A program made the translations under genes and the position numbers. From contig CM055318.2 in assembly GCA_029255685.2 (NCBI GenBank), positions 12,839,001 to 12,903,000 on the forward strand: a stretch of DNA of 64,000 bases, in the 5' to 3' direction. Below the pieces are notes generated by a model. It was given only the letters and a program-made list of their open reading frames with translations. It had not been told where the DNA came from and made no database searches. The stretch comes from Silene conica. Taxonomy: Eukaryota; Streptophyta; Magnoliopsida; Caryophyllales; Caryophyllaceae. Shown here piece after piece: positions 21,436-32,290 of the stretch (its first letter is position 1; each line of letters opens with the position of its first letter).

Positions 21436-21648
21436 AACCTGTCTCTATACTCTTTTTGAAATCAATTCTTTGTTTCGTTCTTTCCTTTTCAATCAAAATC
21501 AAAAACACCTAAAAATTAGGGTTTATCTTTTTCGCTGTAGCTCGATTCCAATTCTCCTTGCTTCTTGATTAAATTTCTTCTTGATTGAGCGAATTCATAT
21601 ACTCAATCTCAAAATCTTGATAATTTGACGATCTTGATCTAAAACATC

Positions 21649-24600
21649 ATGACGCCTTCTCCAAATTCCGATACTGGATCATCATATATCAATCCTTATG
21701 ATAATCCGATTTTTCTATCAAATAATGATTCTCCTGGTATGATTCTGACCACGACTTTGTTCGATGGAAAAGGATTCCTCAATTGGAGTAGAGGCATACT
21801 TATGGCGCTCGGAACTAAGAACAAGAGAGGTTTTATTGACGGAACTGTTCCGATGCCGTCGCAGACTGATCCTAAACATCCGCAGTGGTGGAGGACAGAT
21901 AATATGGTGCGGTGCTGGATCCTTAACTCCATGATTCCTAAAGTTAAGGAGGCTTTTATGTCATCAAAGTCTGCAAAATTGCTTTGGTCAGAAATCAATG
22001 ACATGTACGGGCAATCAAATGCACCTTTGCTGTTTCAATTGAAGAAAGAGTTGAAGAATACTTCGCAAGATGATCAAACAGTTGTTGAATACTATAATAG
22101 GTTGAAGCGTAATTGGGATGATATTGAAGATCTGGAGGTTTTTCCAGAATGTACATGTGGAGCCATGGACAAGTGTTCTTGTAGCTATTTGAAACGAATT
22201 CTTGAGATTATTACTCGAGAAAAGGTTCTGACATTTCTCATGGGGCTTGATGAAACCTATGATACATTGAAGACTAACATACTATCCATGGATCCCTTAC
22301 CTAATATCACCAGAGCATATTCTTTTGTGCAGCAGATTGAAAGTCAAAAGAAGATGTCCAAAATTGTTCAAACTCAAGGAGAGTCAAGTGCGATGGCTGT
22401 CAATAGGCGATGGAATAAGCCACCAGCTACCTGGAATAGGCCTGTTGAAGAGAAAGAAATGGTGCACAACAATCCTTGGAATGTCTGGACAAAGGATTCT
22501 GCAAGAGAGTCAAAGAAGGCTAAGAAGGAGAAACGATGGTGTGATCATTGTCAGAAAAATGGACACACAAGGGCTACATGTTTTGTTCTTCATCCTGATC
22601 AGAAGGAACAATATGTGGCAAGATTCTCACAGGCTCATAATGTTGAACAGCAGCCTGGAGACAATCCGTTGGGTTCAGAGTCATCTCTGAATCATGTGGC
22701 TCATGGTAATAATCTAGATACTGTTGCTGATGTTGATATTGACCCTAAGATGATTGCAGCTATCTACAAACAGATGGTGCAAATGAAACAGAGGGGAGAT
22801 TTTAATAATCATGGTGGTATGGAGTATTCTGCAGTGAACTTCGCAGGTACTACTCTTGTTTCTAATGCTGTTTCTTCTCCATCTTCGTATTCTACGCACG
22901 AAATTATCTGGATTATAGACTCAGGAGCAACAGACCACATGAGTTCTTTACTTCATCATTTTATTGACATAAAGGAGTTAGATAAACCTGTGAAGGTTGG
23001 TTTACCTGATGGCTCTAGTAAGATTGTGACTCTAGCTGGTAATATACACATAAAACCTGGCATTTTGCTTCATAATGTGTTATATATACCTGACTTCAAA
23101 CACAACCTGTTATCAGTAGGAAAATTGATTTCTGATAATGGATTATTGATCAATTTTGATATGGATAAATGCCAATTACAGGACCCAGTCCATAAACATG
23201 TTGTTGGCATTGGACTGAGGACAGAAGGGCTCTACAAATTGAAGTCTCAGTTGTTGGATTTTTCCCATTCTTCTCAGGCTAAGGCTAGCAGTAATAATAG
23301 TCATGTTAGCTTACAAAGTAGTATTGGCTGTACTTGTAGGCATGACAGTAAGAATAAGATAGAGTTGTTTCATGCTCGCTTAGGACACACTTCTTTGTCT
23401 AAGTTGAAGCATGTTGAAAACCTTAACTGTAATGGTGTTAATAACATTCAATGTGAAACTTGCGTTCTTGCAAAAATGCATCAATTGCCTTTCATTAGAA
23501 GTGATTCTAGAGCTAAGAGTCCTTTTGAGTTGATACACATTGATTTGTGGGGGCCATATAGACAGGCTACCTTTACTGGAGCATCGTACTTTCTGACTAT
23601 AGTTGATGATCACACCCGTGTAACTTGGACTTTTTTGCTTAAAGATAAATTGCAAGTTCCTGAAACTATTAAGGGTTTTGTTCTTCAAGTCTTTACTCAG
23701 TATAATGGTGTTGTAAAGATAGTAAGGAGCGATAATGGGACAGAAATTTTTCAGCAAACCTGTCATAAATTTTTCCTGGAAAAAGGAATTGTGCACCAAA
23801 AGAGTGCTCCCGGTGTCCCTCAACAAAATGGAAGAGTTGAGAGGAAACACCGGCATTTAATTGAAACTGCAAGGGCATTGATGTTGTATAGTCATTTGCC
23901 TAAGCGTTTCTGGGGGGAGTGTCTGTTGGCATCCACTCACATCATCAACAAATTACCAACATCAATTCTGGGTTGGAAAGCACCTTCTGAGGTCTTGTTT
24001 AAAAGAAAGTGCAGCTATGATGATCTGCGAGTGATAGGCTGTCTATGTTTTGCTCTAATTCCCTCTCATTCAAGGGACAAATTTGAGCCTAAAGCAAGGA
24101 AGTGTATCCTTTTGGGATATCCTTTTGCTCAAAAGGCATACAAGTTGTATGATCTGGATACTCACAAAATTATCATAAGTAGGGATGTTGTATTTCATGA
24201 AGATGTCTTCCCATATAAGCCCTTGGTCAATCCTTCAGTTGTTTCAAATCCAGCAACTGAATCAAGTGTACTGGATACTATTTTTTCTGATCCTCTTACA
24301 ATAGTGGATGAGGATTCCACTCCTATTTCTACATCACAGACAGTTGTTCCTCCAGATGGACAACATTCCCCCATGGAACCAATATTCTCAAACAATGATC
24401 ACACTACTCTTGTTATCCCAGAGGAACCAGGACCTTCCCATCAGAATACTATTCCTGCCACTGAGTTTGTGCGTAGGACATCTGGCAGGCCAACTCAAGT
24501 ACCAGCCAGGCTGCACCAGTTTGTTCATCCTATGTTGCCCCATAGGAAGTCCCAGACTTCAGAGGTTCTTACACCCTCTGATTCCACTTCTCTTGCTGCT

Positions 24601-26187
24601 CAAAAATTTCCCATCTCTGAACCCACTACTTATCATCAGGCCAAACATAATCCACACTGGACACTGGCCATGGAGAAAGAGCTTCAAGCTCTAGTAGAAA
24701 ATGGTACATGGGAACTTACCTCCTTACCTGCTGGTTTCAAACCAATAGGGTCTAAGTGGGTTTATAAAGTAAAGTATAAGGCAGATGGTTCAGTTGACAG
24801 ATATAAGGCTCGATTAGTAGCCAAGGGCTATAATCAAGTGGAAGGGAAGGACTATAAACATACTTTCAGTCCGGTGGCAAAGTTTACTACTGTCAGAACT
24901 TTGTTATCCATTTCTGCTGCCAAGGGATGGCCTATTCATCAGCTTGATATTAATAACGCATTTCTACATGGGTTCCTTGACGAAGAGGTTTATATGACAC
25001 CTCCTGATGGTTATGATTTGGCCAAGCAAGGAGAAGTCTGCAAACTCAAAAGATCTTTGTACGGGCTGAAACAAGCATCACGCCAGTGGAATCTTGAGCT
25101 CACAAAATTACTGCTGTCTCAAGGTTTTTCCCAGTCCAAGAATGACTACTCGCTTTTTATGAAGTCTTCTGCTGGACATTATACTGCTGTTCTAGTCTAC
25201 GTGGATGATTTACTCATCACAGGGACACATGAACCTTTTATTTCCACCTTGAAACAAGCCTTGGACAAGGCCTTTACTATCAAGGATCTTGGTCATATTA
25301 AGTACTTCCTAGGGCTGGAAGTACATAGAACTGCACAGGGAATGTATTTGAATCAGAGAAAATATGTCAATGATATTCTCGCTGACTGTAACATGGCTGA
25401 TTGCAAAACTGCTGCCTTTCCTTTACCCAGGGGACTTCAGTTATCCACTGATGAAGGCACCATTCTTCCTGACCCAGAAGTTTACAGAAGGCTTGTGGGC
25501 AGACTTTTATACTTGAATCTCACCAGACCTGACCTTTCTTTTGCTGTTCAGCACCTTAGTCAGTTTCTGAGTTCACCACGACAGCCACATTTTCAGGCTG
25601 CACTGCATGTGGTACGTTATTTGAAGGGCACACAGAATGCAATGCTGTTCTATCCTGCAAATGGCCACTTTATTCTAAAGGGCTACACTGATGCAGACTG
25701 GGGTGCTTGCTCTTTTAGTTGTAAATCAGTCACGGGGCAATGTGTTTTTCTAGGGGATGCTTTGATTTCTTGGAAGACGAAAAAGCAGAAAACTGTATCC
25801 AAATCTTCAGCTGAATCAGAGTATAGGGCCATGTCTTACACCTCAAGTGAGATAGTTTGGTTGCAACGTTTGCTTGAAGATTTTGGAATAACTGTTCCAT
25901 TGCCTATTCAGTTGTTTTGTGACAACAAAGCTGCACAACACATTGCAGCGAATCCTGTTTTTCATGAGAGGACGAAACACCTCAATATTGATTGCCACTA
26001 TGTACGAGAGAAGGTGCAAGAAGGTCTTATTGCTACTAGACACATTTCAACAGGATCCCAAATTGCTGATATCCTCACAAAACCCCTCGGACAACAACAA
26101 CATCTGTATTTGGCTGCCAAGATGGGCATGTGCTTTGATATGCTCCATCTTGAAGGGGGGGGTATGAAGATTAATATAGTTAGTTAG
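21649..26187 (+). CDS. Copia gag-pol polyprotein, 1512 residues, intact
   Basis: One frame without stops. Gag occupies roughly residues 30-330 and carries the zinc knuckle CDHCQKNGHTRATC (about 297-310). The protease motif WIIDSGATDHM is near 424. Integrase has the HHCC zinc finger (about 574-606) and D, D and E near 632, 695 and 730. Reverse transcriptase starts at KWVYKVKYKADGSVDRYKAR and has YVDDLLITG near 1184. RNase H carries GYTDADWG (about 1344) and SSAESEYRA. The start ATG is the first in frame after the leader. The frame runs 25 bp into the 3' LTR, so the last eight codons and the stop are LTR-encoded. A single gag-pol frame is usual for plant copia. It supplies all retrotransposition enzymes in cytoplasmic particles and the nucleus. 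Confidence 0.97.
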   Translation: MTPSPNSDTGSSYINPYDNPIFLSNNDSPGMILTTTLFDGKGFLNWSRGILMALGTKNKRGFIDGTVPMPSQTDPKHPQWWRTDNMVRCWILNSMIPKVKEAFMSSKSAKLLWSEINDMYGQSNAPLLFQLKKELKNTSQDDQTVVEYYNRLKRNWDDIEDLEVFPECTCGAMDKCSCSYLKRILEIITREKVLTFLMGLDETYDTLKTNILSMDPLPNITRAYSFVQQIESQKKMSKIVQTQGESSAMAVNRRWNKPPATWNRPVEEKEMVHNNPWNVWTKDSARESKKAKKEKRWCDHCQKNGHTRATCFVLHPDQKEQYVARFSQAHNVEQQPGDNPLGSESSLNHVAHGNNLDTVADVDIDPKMIAAIYKQMVQMKQRGDFNNHGGMEYSAVNFAGTTLVSNAVSSPSSYSTHEIIWIIDSGATDHMSSLLHHFIDIKELDKPVKVGLPDGSSKIVTLAGNIHIKPGILLHNVLYIPDFKHNLLSVGKLISDNGLLINFDMDKCQLQDPVHKHVVGIGLRTEGLYKLKSQLLDFSHSSQAKASSNNSHVSLQSSIGCTCRHDSKNKIELFHARLGHTSLSKLKHVENLNCNGVNNIQCETCVLAKMHQLPFIRSDSRAKSPFELIHIDLWGPYRQATFTGASYFLTIVDDHTRVTWTFLLKDKLQVPETIKGFVLQVFTQYNGVVKIVRSDNGTEIFQQTCHKFFLEKGIVHQKSAPGVPQQNGRVERKHRHLIETARALMLYSHLPKRFWGECLLASTHIINKLPTSILGWKAPSEVLFKRKCSYDDLRVIGCLCFALIPSHSRDKFEPKARKCILLGYPFAQKAYKLYDLDTHKIIISRDVVFHEDVFPYKPLVNPSVVSNPATESSVLDTIFSDPLTIVDEDSTPISTSQTVVPPDGQHSPMEPIFSNNDHTTLVIPEEPGPSHQNTIPATEFVRRTSGRPTQVPARLHQFVHPMLPHRKSQTSEVLTPSDSTSLAAQKFPISEPTTYHQAKHNPHWTLAMEKELQALVENGTWELTSLPAGFKPIGSKWVYKVKYKADGSVDRYKARLVAKGYNQVEGKDYKHTFSPVAKFTTVRTLLSISAAKGWPIHQLDINNAFLHGFLDEEVYMTPPDGYDLAKQGEVCKLKRSLYGLKQASRQWNLELTKLLLSQGFSQSKNDYSLFMKSSAGHYTAVLVYVDDLLITGTHEPFISTLKQALDKAFTIKDLGHIKYFLGLEVHRTAQGMYLNQRKYVNDILADCNMADCKTAAFPLPRGLQLSTDEGTILPDPEVYRRLVGRLLYLNLTRPDLSFAVQHLSQFLSSPRQPHFQAALHVVRYLKGTQNAMLFYPANGHFILKGYTDADWGACSFSCKSVTGQCVFLGDALISWKTKKQKTVSKSSAESEYRAMSYTSSEIVWLQRLLEDFGITVPLPIQLFCDNKAAQHIAANPVFHERTKHLNIDCHYVREKVQEGLIATRHISTGSQIADILTKPLGQQQHLYLAAKMGMCFDMLHLEGGGMKINIVS
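26152..26162 (+). other. Polypurine tract
   Basis: GAAGGGGGGGG directly before the 3' LTR is the expected primer for plus-strand DNA synthesis. It lies inside the gag-pol frame, encoding the EGGG stretch near the end. Confidence 0.92.
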
Positions 26188-26422
26188 TCAGTTAGTTACA
26201 CTAACAGAGTTAGTTACTTGCTCACATTGTATATAAACAAACTATGTCCCTGTACAGTTTAATTATCTCAATCATAACAAACTTTATTTACCTTCTCTCT
26301 TACAACAAATATCTGTTATTCTCTCCTAACAAACATCATAACTAATCATCAAGCTCCAATCACAACAATGGTGATTCTCATCATTAATGTTGATCACATC
26401 AACTCTGATTCATCTTTTCACA
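26163..26422 (+). repeat. Copia 3' LTR
   Basis: 260 bp, identical by reading to the 5' LTR. It includes the last 25 bp of the gag-pol frame and is followed by the target duplication GATAG. Confidence 0.96.
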
Positions 26423-26434
26423 GATAGACACTTA

Positions 26435-26831
26435 GGCTCCGTTTGGATACAATTTTAGGAGGGAAAGGGAGGGGAAGGGGAGTGAGGGGAGGGGAGGGGA
26501 GGTGAGGGAAAATGAAGTGAGGTTGTTTGGATAATAAAATTGATGAGATGTAAATGGAAGGGGAGGAAGGAAGGGGATGGTATAATGGAGTGAGATTATC
26601 CAAGAAAATATGACTTGCATAATTAAATGAAGGTTTAAATGAAGTTTTCTCTCCAAATCCTGCCTCCCTTGGAAAGATTTTTGTTTGTTCTAAAGGAGAG
26701 AAATTATATTCCCCCATTTCCCTCCCCTTTCATTTCCTTCCCTCCATAAATTGTATCCAAACAAAGGAAAATAAATTCCTCCATTTCCCTCCCCACCCTT
26801 TCCCTCCAATTCTCTCAATCCAAACAAAGCC
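26435..26831. mobile_element. PIF/Harbinger-type (Tourist-like) MITE
   Basis: 397 bp flanked by TTA (26432-26434 and 26832-26834). The termini are inverted: GGCTCCGTTTGGATAC at the left and GGCTTTGTTTGGATTG read inward from the right. The inner arms are purine-rich at the left (GGGAGGGGAAGGGG) and pyrimidine-rich at the right, so the element folds back. Non-coding; open frames across it follow from the purine bias. It begins only 7 bp after the copia target duplication. Confidence 0.88.
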
Positions 26832-26989
26832 TTAAAGAAAAGCGTCAAACTAAACTCGCCTATATATTGTGTCGGATATCGATACTAGAACAGCTTTGTG
26901 GTCCTTAAGATGCCTTCTGATCAACTCCATTCGAATCGTATTCTCACTGAACTTTGTTCATTAATGGAAGCTCATTTTGCACAAGAAAT

Positions 26990-29394
26990 ACGGAAATGAT
27001 TTTAAATCACACAAAATACTCTACCCCAAATCCAAATGAATTTGGACCATACAAAACTTACCAAAGAAAGGAAAGAAGGAAGAAAATCCGACTAACATGA
27101 AAATGAAAGAGGAGAGAAATGATCGAGTAAGAGGGAGTATATACTAGTCCACTTGAACAGAGTTTAAGGGAACTGACCTAAAATGGGTGGAAACATAAGG
27201 ACGTGGGTTTGTGAAGCTTAGTCAAGAAGCTAGTCCCATTTTGATGGTCAGAGTGACTTCCATTTTTGCATGTGAGTTTTTAAGTTTCAAACAAATTTAT
27301 TATTTGTATTGGATTGGATTGGATGTTGGTTGCCAATCTTAGTCTCATTTTGTCCACTTTCTCACCTTCAACTCTTCAAGTAACTCACTTTGCCGATATG
27401 TTTCACCCTTTTTTCCAAAACATCACCAATTTGCCAAACTTCTCGGTTAGTATCTTAGATTGGAGGTATCCATCTTAATATTAGAACGGGATCAGATGTC
27501 ATCTCAGTTTAGGATCAAGACAATCTTACCTTAGATAGACATACTATGTTTCATCTTTTTTTAAGTTTCAAAACATTACCAATTCACCAATCTCTTCTTT
27601 TACCAAATGATTTTAGTATGATAGTCTGTGTAGTATTCGAATCCCTTATAAGCGGGGATGGATGCCTTAGGAGAAAATGGCCTGCCACCCGTACACGGAT
27701 AGGTGGGACTTTGTGTAGTGCCGGAGATATGGAAATGGTCGCCGCGTGTCGTGCATGGCCAATTCATCTACTTTTAACCTTTTTCTTTATGTTATAGATG
27801 TGCCTAAGCGTGCTTGAGCTACACACATTTTTTTCTTCTCAAATTTCAGCTCAGGCACGACCCATAGTGCATGTTGGGTTTTGTCAATCCTGTGGGGTGC
27901 CAAAATGGAGCGTGAATCATGTTAGGGCGTGTTTGCTCAACTGCGAACGTTTTCACTTCCATAACTAAGATATTACAACCAAGTGATGATGAAAGATTCA
28001 TCTATTTCACTATTTGGGTAAGTCATCATCTAAGTTTGAGGCAGTCATCTATTTTAGCTATCATTAATGACTTGTTCTTTTGTTTGAATTTGAAAAACAC
28101 TTTGCTATCACCCTTTAGGTGAAAACAGATATTTTTCGTATGGATAAGTTTGGTTCCTTGTCCATTGAGGAATAATCTATTTTGCGTTTTGCTAATTCAA
28201 ATATTGGTGAATCCATCATTTTTGATAACTATGTATCGTTTAGATTGGAATCTCTTTCAAGTAAGTTTGCATTAAAGTTCGGTGGAGATAAATAACAACT
28301 AAGAAATAACAATTTATTTTTGTTATGACACATTAAAATGAAAATCAAAGTTTAGCGTCAACATGAAATTGTTGGCTCCTTACTTTAAACATTCATTTTA
28401 AGGGGATAAAGACAAAAAGGGAAGACTAAATATCAAAGTTGATTTTCTATATCTTATTACTAACCTATACAAGCACGTGAACCATTTTATATTCTAGGTA
28501 TTAGTAGTTTAATTTGTTATATTAATTTGTAGACGAAATTTAGGCATGGATATCTAAATCTTATTTGTAAAAAGTTCTAAGTTTTTGACGTTTTCAATGA
28601 TATTTGTAGGAGTTATTTTACTCAATAAAGAATTAGTTATGTCATTTTTTTTTATCGTAAGTATGGATATTAACAACGACAAGGTTATATTTAGAAAATT
28701 GGTAGAGATGTTTGATCTTGTATTTGATATTATACTATATGAGGATCTTTTAGTATGGATGACATATTATTTATACTAAGCAAGATCTTAAGGCTGGATA
28801 AAGGATATGATTATTTATACTAAGCAAGTTTGGTTCAAAATATTGGAATGGATTGTGATTCCATTGAGGTATGGATTTAGAACTTCATACTTGCTCAAAA
28901 GTGTTTGGCCGGTTTGATCATGGAATGGATTGAGTATGGTAATAAGGTGGAATAGATTTAGAAACTTTGATGTATACATGGATATGGGATTCCAATGGAT
29001 TGGAATGGAGTTAGAATACACTGGATATCTAACTCCACTCCAAAACCCTCTAACCAAACAGTAGAATGGATTGAATCCATTCCAAAAGCTCCAACCAAAA
29101 ACTAGAATGGAGGTGACTTTGGTAATAAGTTTAAAAAGTTTGCAACTGACTTTTGATAAAGTTCTAACAATGACATTGACTATTTAATAATTGTGTAACT
29201 TATTTACACATTTGCATGTCCAACTAATTAAGGTTAATAATTGGACTTAAAAACGATCATTGAGCATTTTGTTATATAATACTTAAAAGTTTGAAGAGTA
29301 ATAAGGTAATGACTCCAAAATTAAGTTATTTAAGACGTAAATTACGGGGTTTGTTGGGAATATTGAGTTTGAGTATGAGAAAAGGTAACAATTG
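26990..29394. other. Sequence between repeat copies B and C
   Basis: Its first 500 bp continue repeat copy B. A second partial TTTCA...AAACATTACCAATT block near 27550-27600 echoes 27395-27440. Beyond 27700 I see no gene; the short frames are unsupported. A MITE-like stretch is listed at 28818-29095. Confidence 0.45.
28818..29095. repeat. MITE-like GGAATGGA-rich stretch
   Basis: Many GGAATGGATT motifs at the left and inverted AATCCATTCC motifs at the right. The ends GTTTGGTT...TTGGAATGG and CCATTCCAAAAGCTCCAACCAAAAA are inverted with mismatches. This is typical of Harbinger-type MITEs, but the target duplication is not clear. Confidence 0.45.
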
Positions 29395-29605
29395 AAACTC
29401 TTAAGTCTCCTTGTACATGTTTGCATTCTGAGGTACGCGGAGTTTTGGACATATTTCCATGATACACTACTACAAAATATCGATACGAAGACGGTTAAAA
29501 ACCGTTCTCCTATGAGTGGCGGAACCGTACTCCCCATGGCCGTCCTCTTTACCTAAGAGAACGGTTCAACCGTCTTCCTTGTTGTCCACTTTTCAGCACG
29601 GTTCA

Positions 29606-29870
29606 AAAAAGAACCGTTCTCTTTGCCACCTTTCCAGCACGGTTCCAAAAGGAACCGGTCTCTTTGCTCCGTCCTATATGTACACTAACCGTGCTCTTTG
29701 CTTGACATCTAACCCACTTTACAGCACGGTTCAAAGGAGAACCGTTCTCTTTGCCACCTTTCCAGCACGGTTCCAAAAGGAACCGGTCTCTTTGCTCCGT
29801 CCTATATGTACTCTAACCGTGCTCTTTGCTTGACATCTAACCCACTTTCCAGCACGGTTCCTAGATGAAC
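29606..29870 (+). repeat. 128-bp subterminal tandem repeat of the CACTA element
   Basis: About two copies of a unit containing TTTGCTCCGTCCTATATGTA, AACCGTGCTCTTTGC and TTGACATCTAACCCACTTT, with the GAACCGTTCTCTTTG motif repeated inside. The long open frame 29516-29833 is a by-product of the repeat. Confidence 0.85.
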
Positions 29871-30498
29871 CGTTCTCTTTTGTTCAACATGTTCAAACTT
29901 CGCGCTATATTTTTGAATTAATAGAGCACGCTTGAGAACATAACCGTTCTCTTTGCACCTGCTATTTTTTTTAATAAATTAATTTATAATTCTTCCGGCC
30001 TATTATGTATAATTTTTCCTGCAAATAAGCTACATCGCTAATAGCGTACAATAACATTGCTCAACAACTATATTCAGGTCAAAAATTAGCCATATATAGA
30101 GAAAAATCTCCAAATACTATATCATTCATATATATCAACATACTTTCCGATCCACAAATTCTAGCTACATACGTATGTACTTAAGCTAAACTTCTAGCTA
30201 CGACTTAAGCTAAACTTCATCACCGTTCATGGCTGGCTTAAACTGGAGCGCAAAGTTAGCCCATATATCCAAGTATGAGCCATATTCGGCTACATAATTA
30301 CAACATAATTCAATTATTAAATTCATAATTCAATTATTAACAATAATAATACTAATAGCAATAATAATACTAATAGTAATAATATCACTAATGCTAAAAA
30401 CAACAATAAAAGGACGATATTAATATCAACAATACTCAAATAATAATACCGTAATGATAATAATAATAATATCTTCAATAAACATAAATAACAAACAT

Positions 30499-30616
30499 CC
30501 CCTACCCTTTGATCCAGGGATCAAACCCCACGACCAACAACTTAACTAACCATTTAAGCATTAACACAACCCTTTGATCCAGGGATCAAACCCCACGACC
30601 AACAACTTAACTAACC
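30499..30616 (-). repeat. Two direct copies of a tRNA-like (SINE-type) fragment
   Basis: CCTTTGATCCAGGGATCAAA followed by CCCCACGACCAACAACTTAA occurs twice about 66 bp apart. On the minus strand GGTTTGATCCC matches a tRNA B-box, preceded by GTTAGTTAAGTTGTTGGTCG. This is probably the end of a tRNA-derived SINE duplicated inside the CACTA element. No full tRNA is present. Confidence 0.4.
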
Positions 30617-32290
30617 TCAGGCAGCCACTTCGTCTTTACTCACCCGCGCACTCAACTTCAAGGCTAGAAAACCACCAGCCGGGCCACCCCTAGCCACCAC
30701 TATCAACCTCACTCCCTAGCCTGCACCACCTACTACAACCACCACCTTCTCGCTGCCACCAGAACCCACCATTACTGCCCTAACGTACTGCCCAAAACCC
30801 GTCACACACACACTATTATTCGTTTTCCAGCAACTCACCTACACTCCCCCTCCTTTTCCCGTTAGGATTTCTCTCACCTCCTTGCCCCACACCACCACTG
30901 GCCACCACCGTTGTCACCACTGACCCACGGTGGTCCCAGAGGTGGTACCGACTCCCTCTCGTCTCACCTACAACCATCGACAAACCACCATCAAACCCTC
31001 CTGTTCAGCACGTTTTGTATCATGTTTTGCTTCTTCTGCACTTACTAAAACGACCCGTGTGACACCCTCTGCAACCCCCTCTCTAGCGGCTACCACCACT
31101 AACCTAACCATGACCCGACACCACCCTAGAGACTACTCAACACCCAAGACTCCCTGGTGGAAAGCACCATCCTTCGAAACCACCCAAACACCACGAAAAA
31201 CCGTGTAAACAGGCTGACCAGAATGTCCCTGTTTTATAATTGTTTCTGCCGCCCCTAAACAACCAGGCCTCTGGTTGTGCTCCGGCCACCAATTACCACA
31301 CTACCACCACCGTTATATCCTATGAACACCCTACAACGAGAACCCAGGTACTCGTATCTAGATAAAATCAGAAAGCAGTTCGAAAGACAATTAAAACAAT
31401 GCAATAGAATAACACAAAATAACACAAAATAACACAAAGCGAATAAAACAAAGACAATTAAGTTTTATATTGGTATATTAGCTGTTAATATTTTAGCTCT
31501 GTCTAGTACTAATATTAGTTAGTTTCTATACTCTGTCTAGTACTAATGTTCTAAAGGTCTAAAACAGTTTATCAATGAAGTCTCGAGTCTCGTATAAGAC
31601 CGTCTCACTTGTAAATGTGTATTCCGTAATCCCTACTACCAACCCTAATCCTAAACGATCCTCCGTTTCTGTTACTCATTGCAAGAAGACTGTATAAGAC
31701 AATCCCACAGGCAGAATTCAAGAATAAATCTCGAGTGTTCTAAAAGGGTAACTTGAAATCGAAAAACCATTATCAACAGAATTCAGGATTAGCATACTTA
31801 CATGTATTGACAGAATTTACACAATGGTATTGACAATTACATCTTAGGTTGATCTCAAACACAAAAATTCAATAAAATTTCGAAACCCAGCAGCAGCCAT
31901 AACTGTATTATTTACCAGCAACCATTGGTAAATAGATGACGAAATAATTACTAAGTTTCGAACCCCATTACTAAATTTCGAAACCCATTCCCAACCACAA
32001 CAACTCATATCACGGCCAAACACGCCAAATCATATTGGTAATTCGAATAATTGAGGAAAAATAAGAAAACAAGAGTAAAGGAGAAAGAAGGCGTACGAAT
32101 TATCGATGCTTGCTTCAGTTGCTTCGAAAATTGTCGTAGTACTGTATTATTGCTTCAGTTGCTTCGAAAACAAGAGTGAAGGAGAAGCTATGGCTGCTGG
32201 GATTGTATCGTCGTCTTTGTGTTTGAGAGGTTTTCAAAAACTGACGTTTGTATACTGTTCTATTGTGAATTTGTTTCGAATTATGAAAGA
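30617..32290. other. CACTA interior, possibly captured host sequence
   Basis: Bases 30620-31330 are C-rich with CCACCA triplets, unlike the AT-rich ends. A stretch near 32040-32230 looks like a gene leader: AAACAAGAGTAAAGGAGAA and CTTCAGTTGCTTCGAAAA each occur twice, then an ATG (32190) opens a short MAAGIVSSSLCLRG frame. None of the frames matches a family I know, so capture is only an inference. Confidence 0.4.

Larger units (their letters stand above)
21158..26422 (+). mobile_element. Complete young Ty1-copia LTR retrotransposon
   Basis: Two 260-bp LTRs (21158-21417 and 26163-26422) read as identical. They are flanked by the 5-bp duplication GATAG (21153-21157 and 26423-26427). A primer-binding site complementary to initiator tRNA-Met follows the 5' LTR, and a G-rich polypurine tract precedes the 3' LTR. 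The domain order gag, protease, integrase, reverse transcriptase, RNase H defines Ty1-copia. One uninterrupted gag-pol frame is present. Identical LTRs and an intact frame mean a very recent insertion of a probably autonomous copy. The LTRs begin TATG rather than the usual TG and end CACA. Confidence 0.97.
20893..27480 (+). repeat. Local repeat unit, copy B, opened by two insertions
   Basis: Copy B starts at 20893 with the GAAGTAC...GGCTATATTTCCATGATTAAAATTAA block and runs to 21152. It continues after the copia element and the MITE from 26835 with GGATATCGATACTAGAAC and TTCATTAATGGAAGC. It then goes on through AAATGGGTGGAAACATA (about 27180) and a TTAGTCTCATTTT-GTCCAC block (about 27340) to 27480. 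Removing both insertions restores alignment with copies A and C. Copy B lacks about 150 bp in its first half. Confidence 0.78.

Noticed and set aside
26418..26717. 99-codon minus-strand frame over the PIF-type MITE
   Set aside because: It exists because of the purine/pyrimidine bias of the MITE arms.
29606..29870. Proline/serine-rich protein from the CACTA left end
   Set aside because: The frame results from the 128-bp subterminal repeat; the same motifs recur inverted at the other end.
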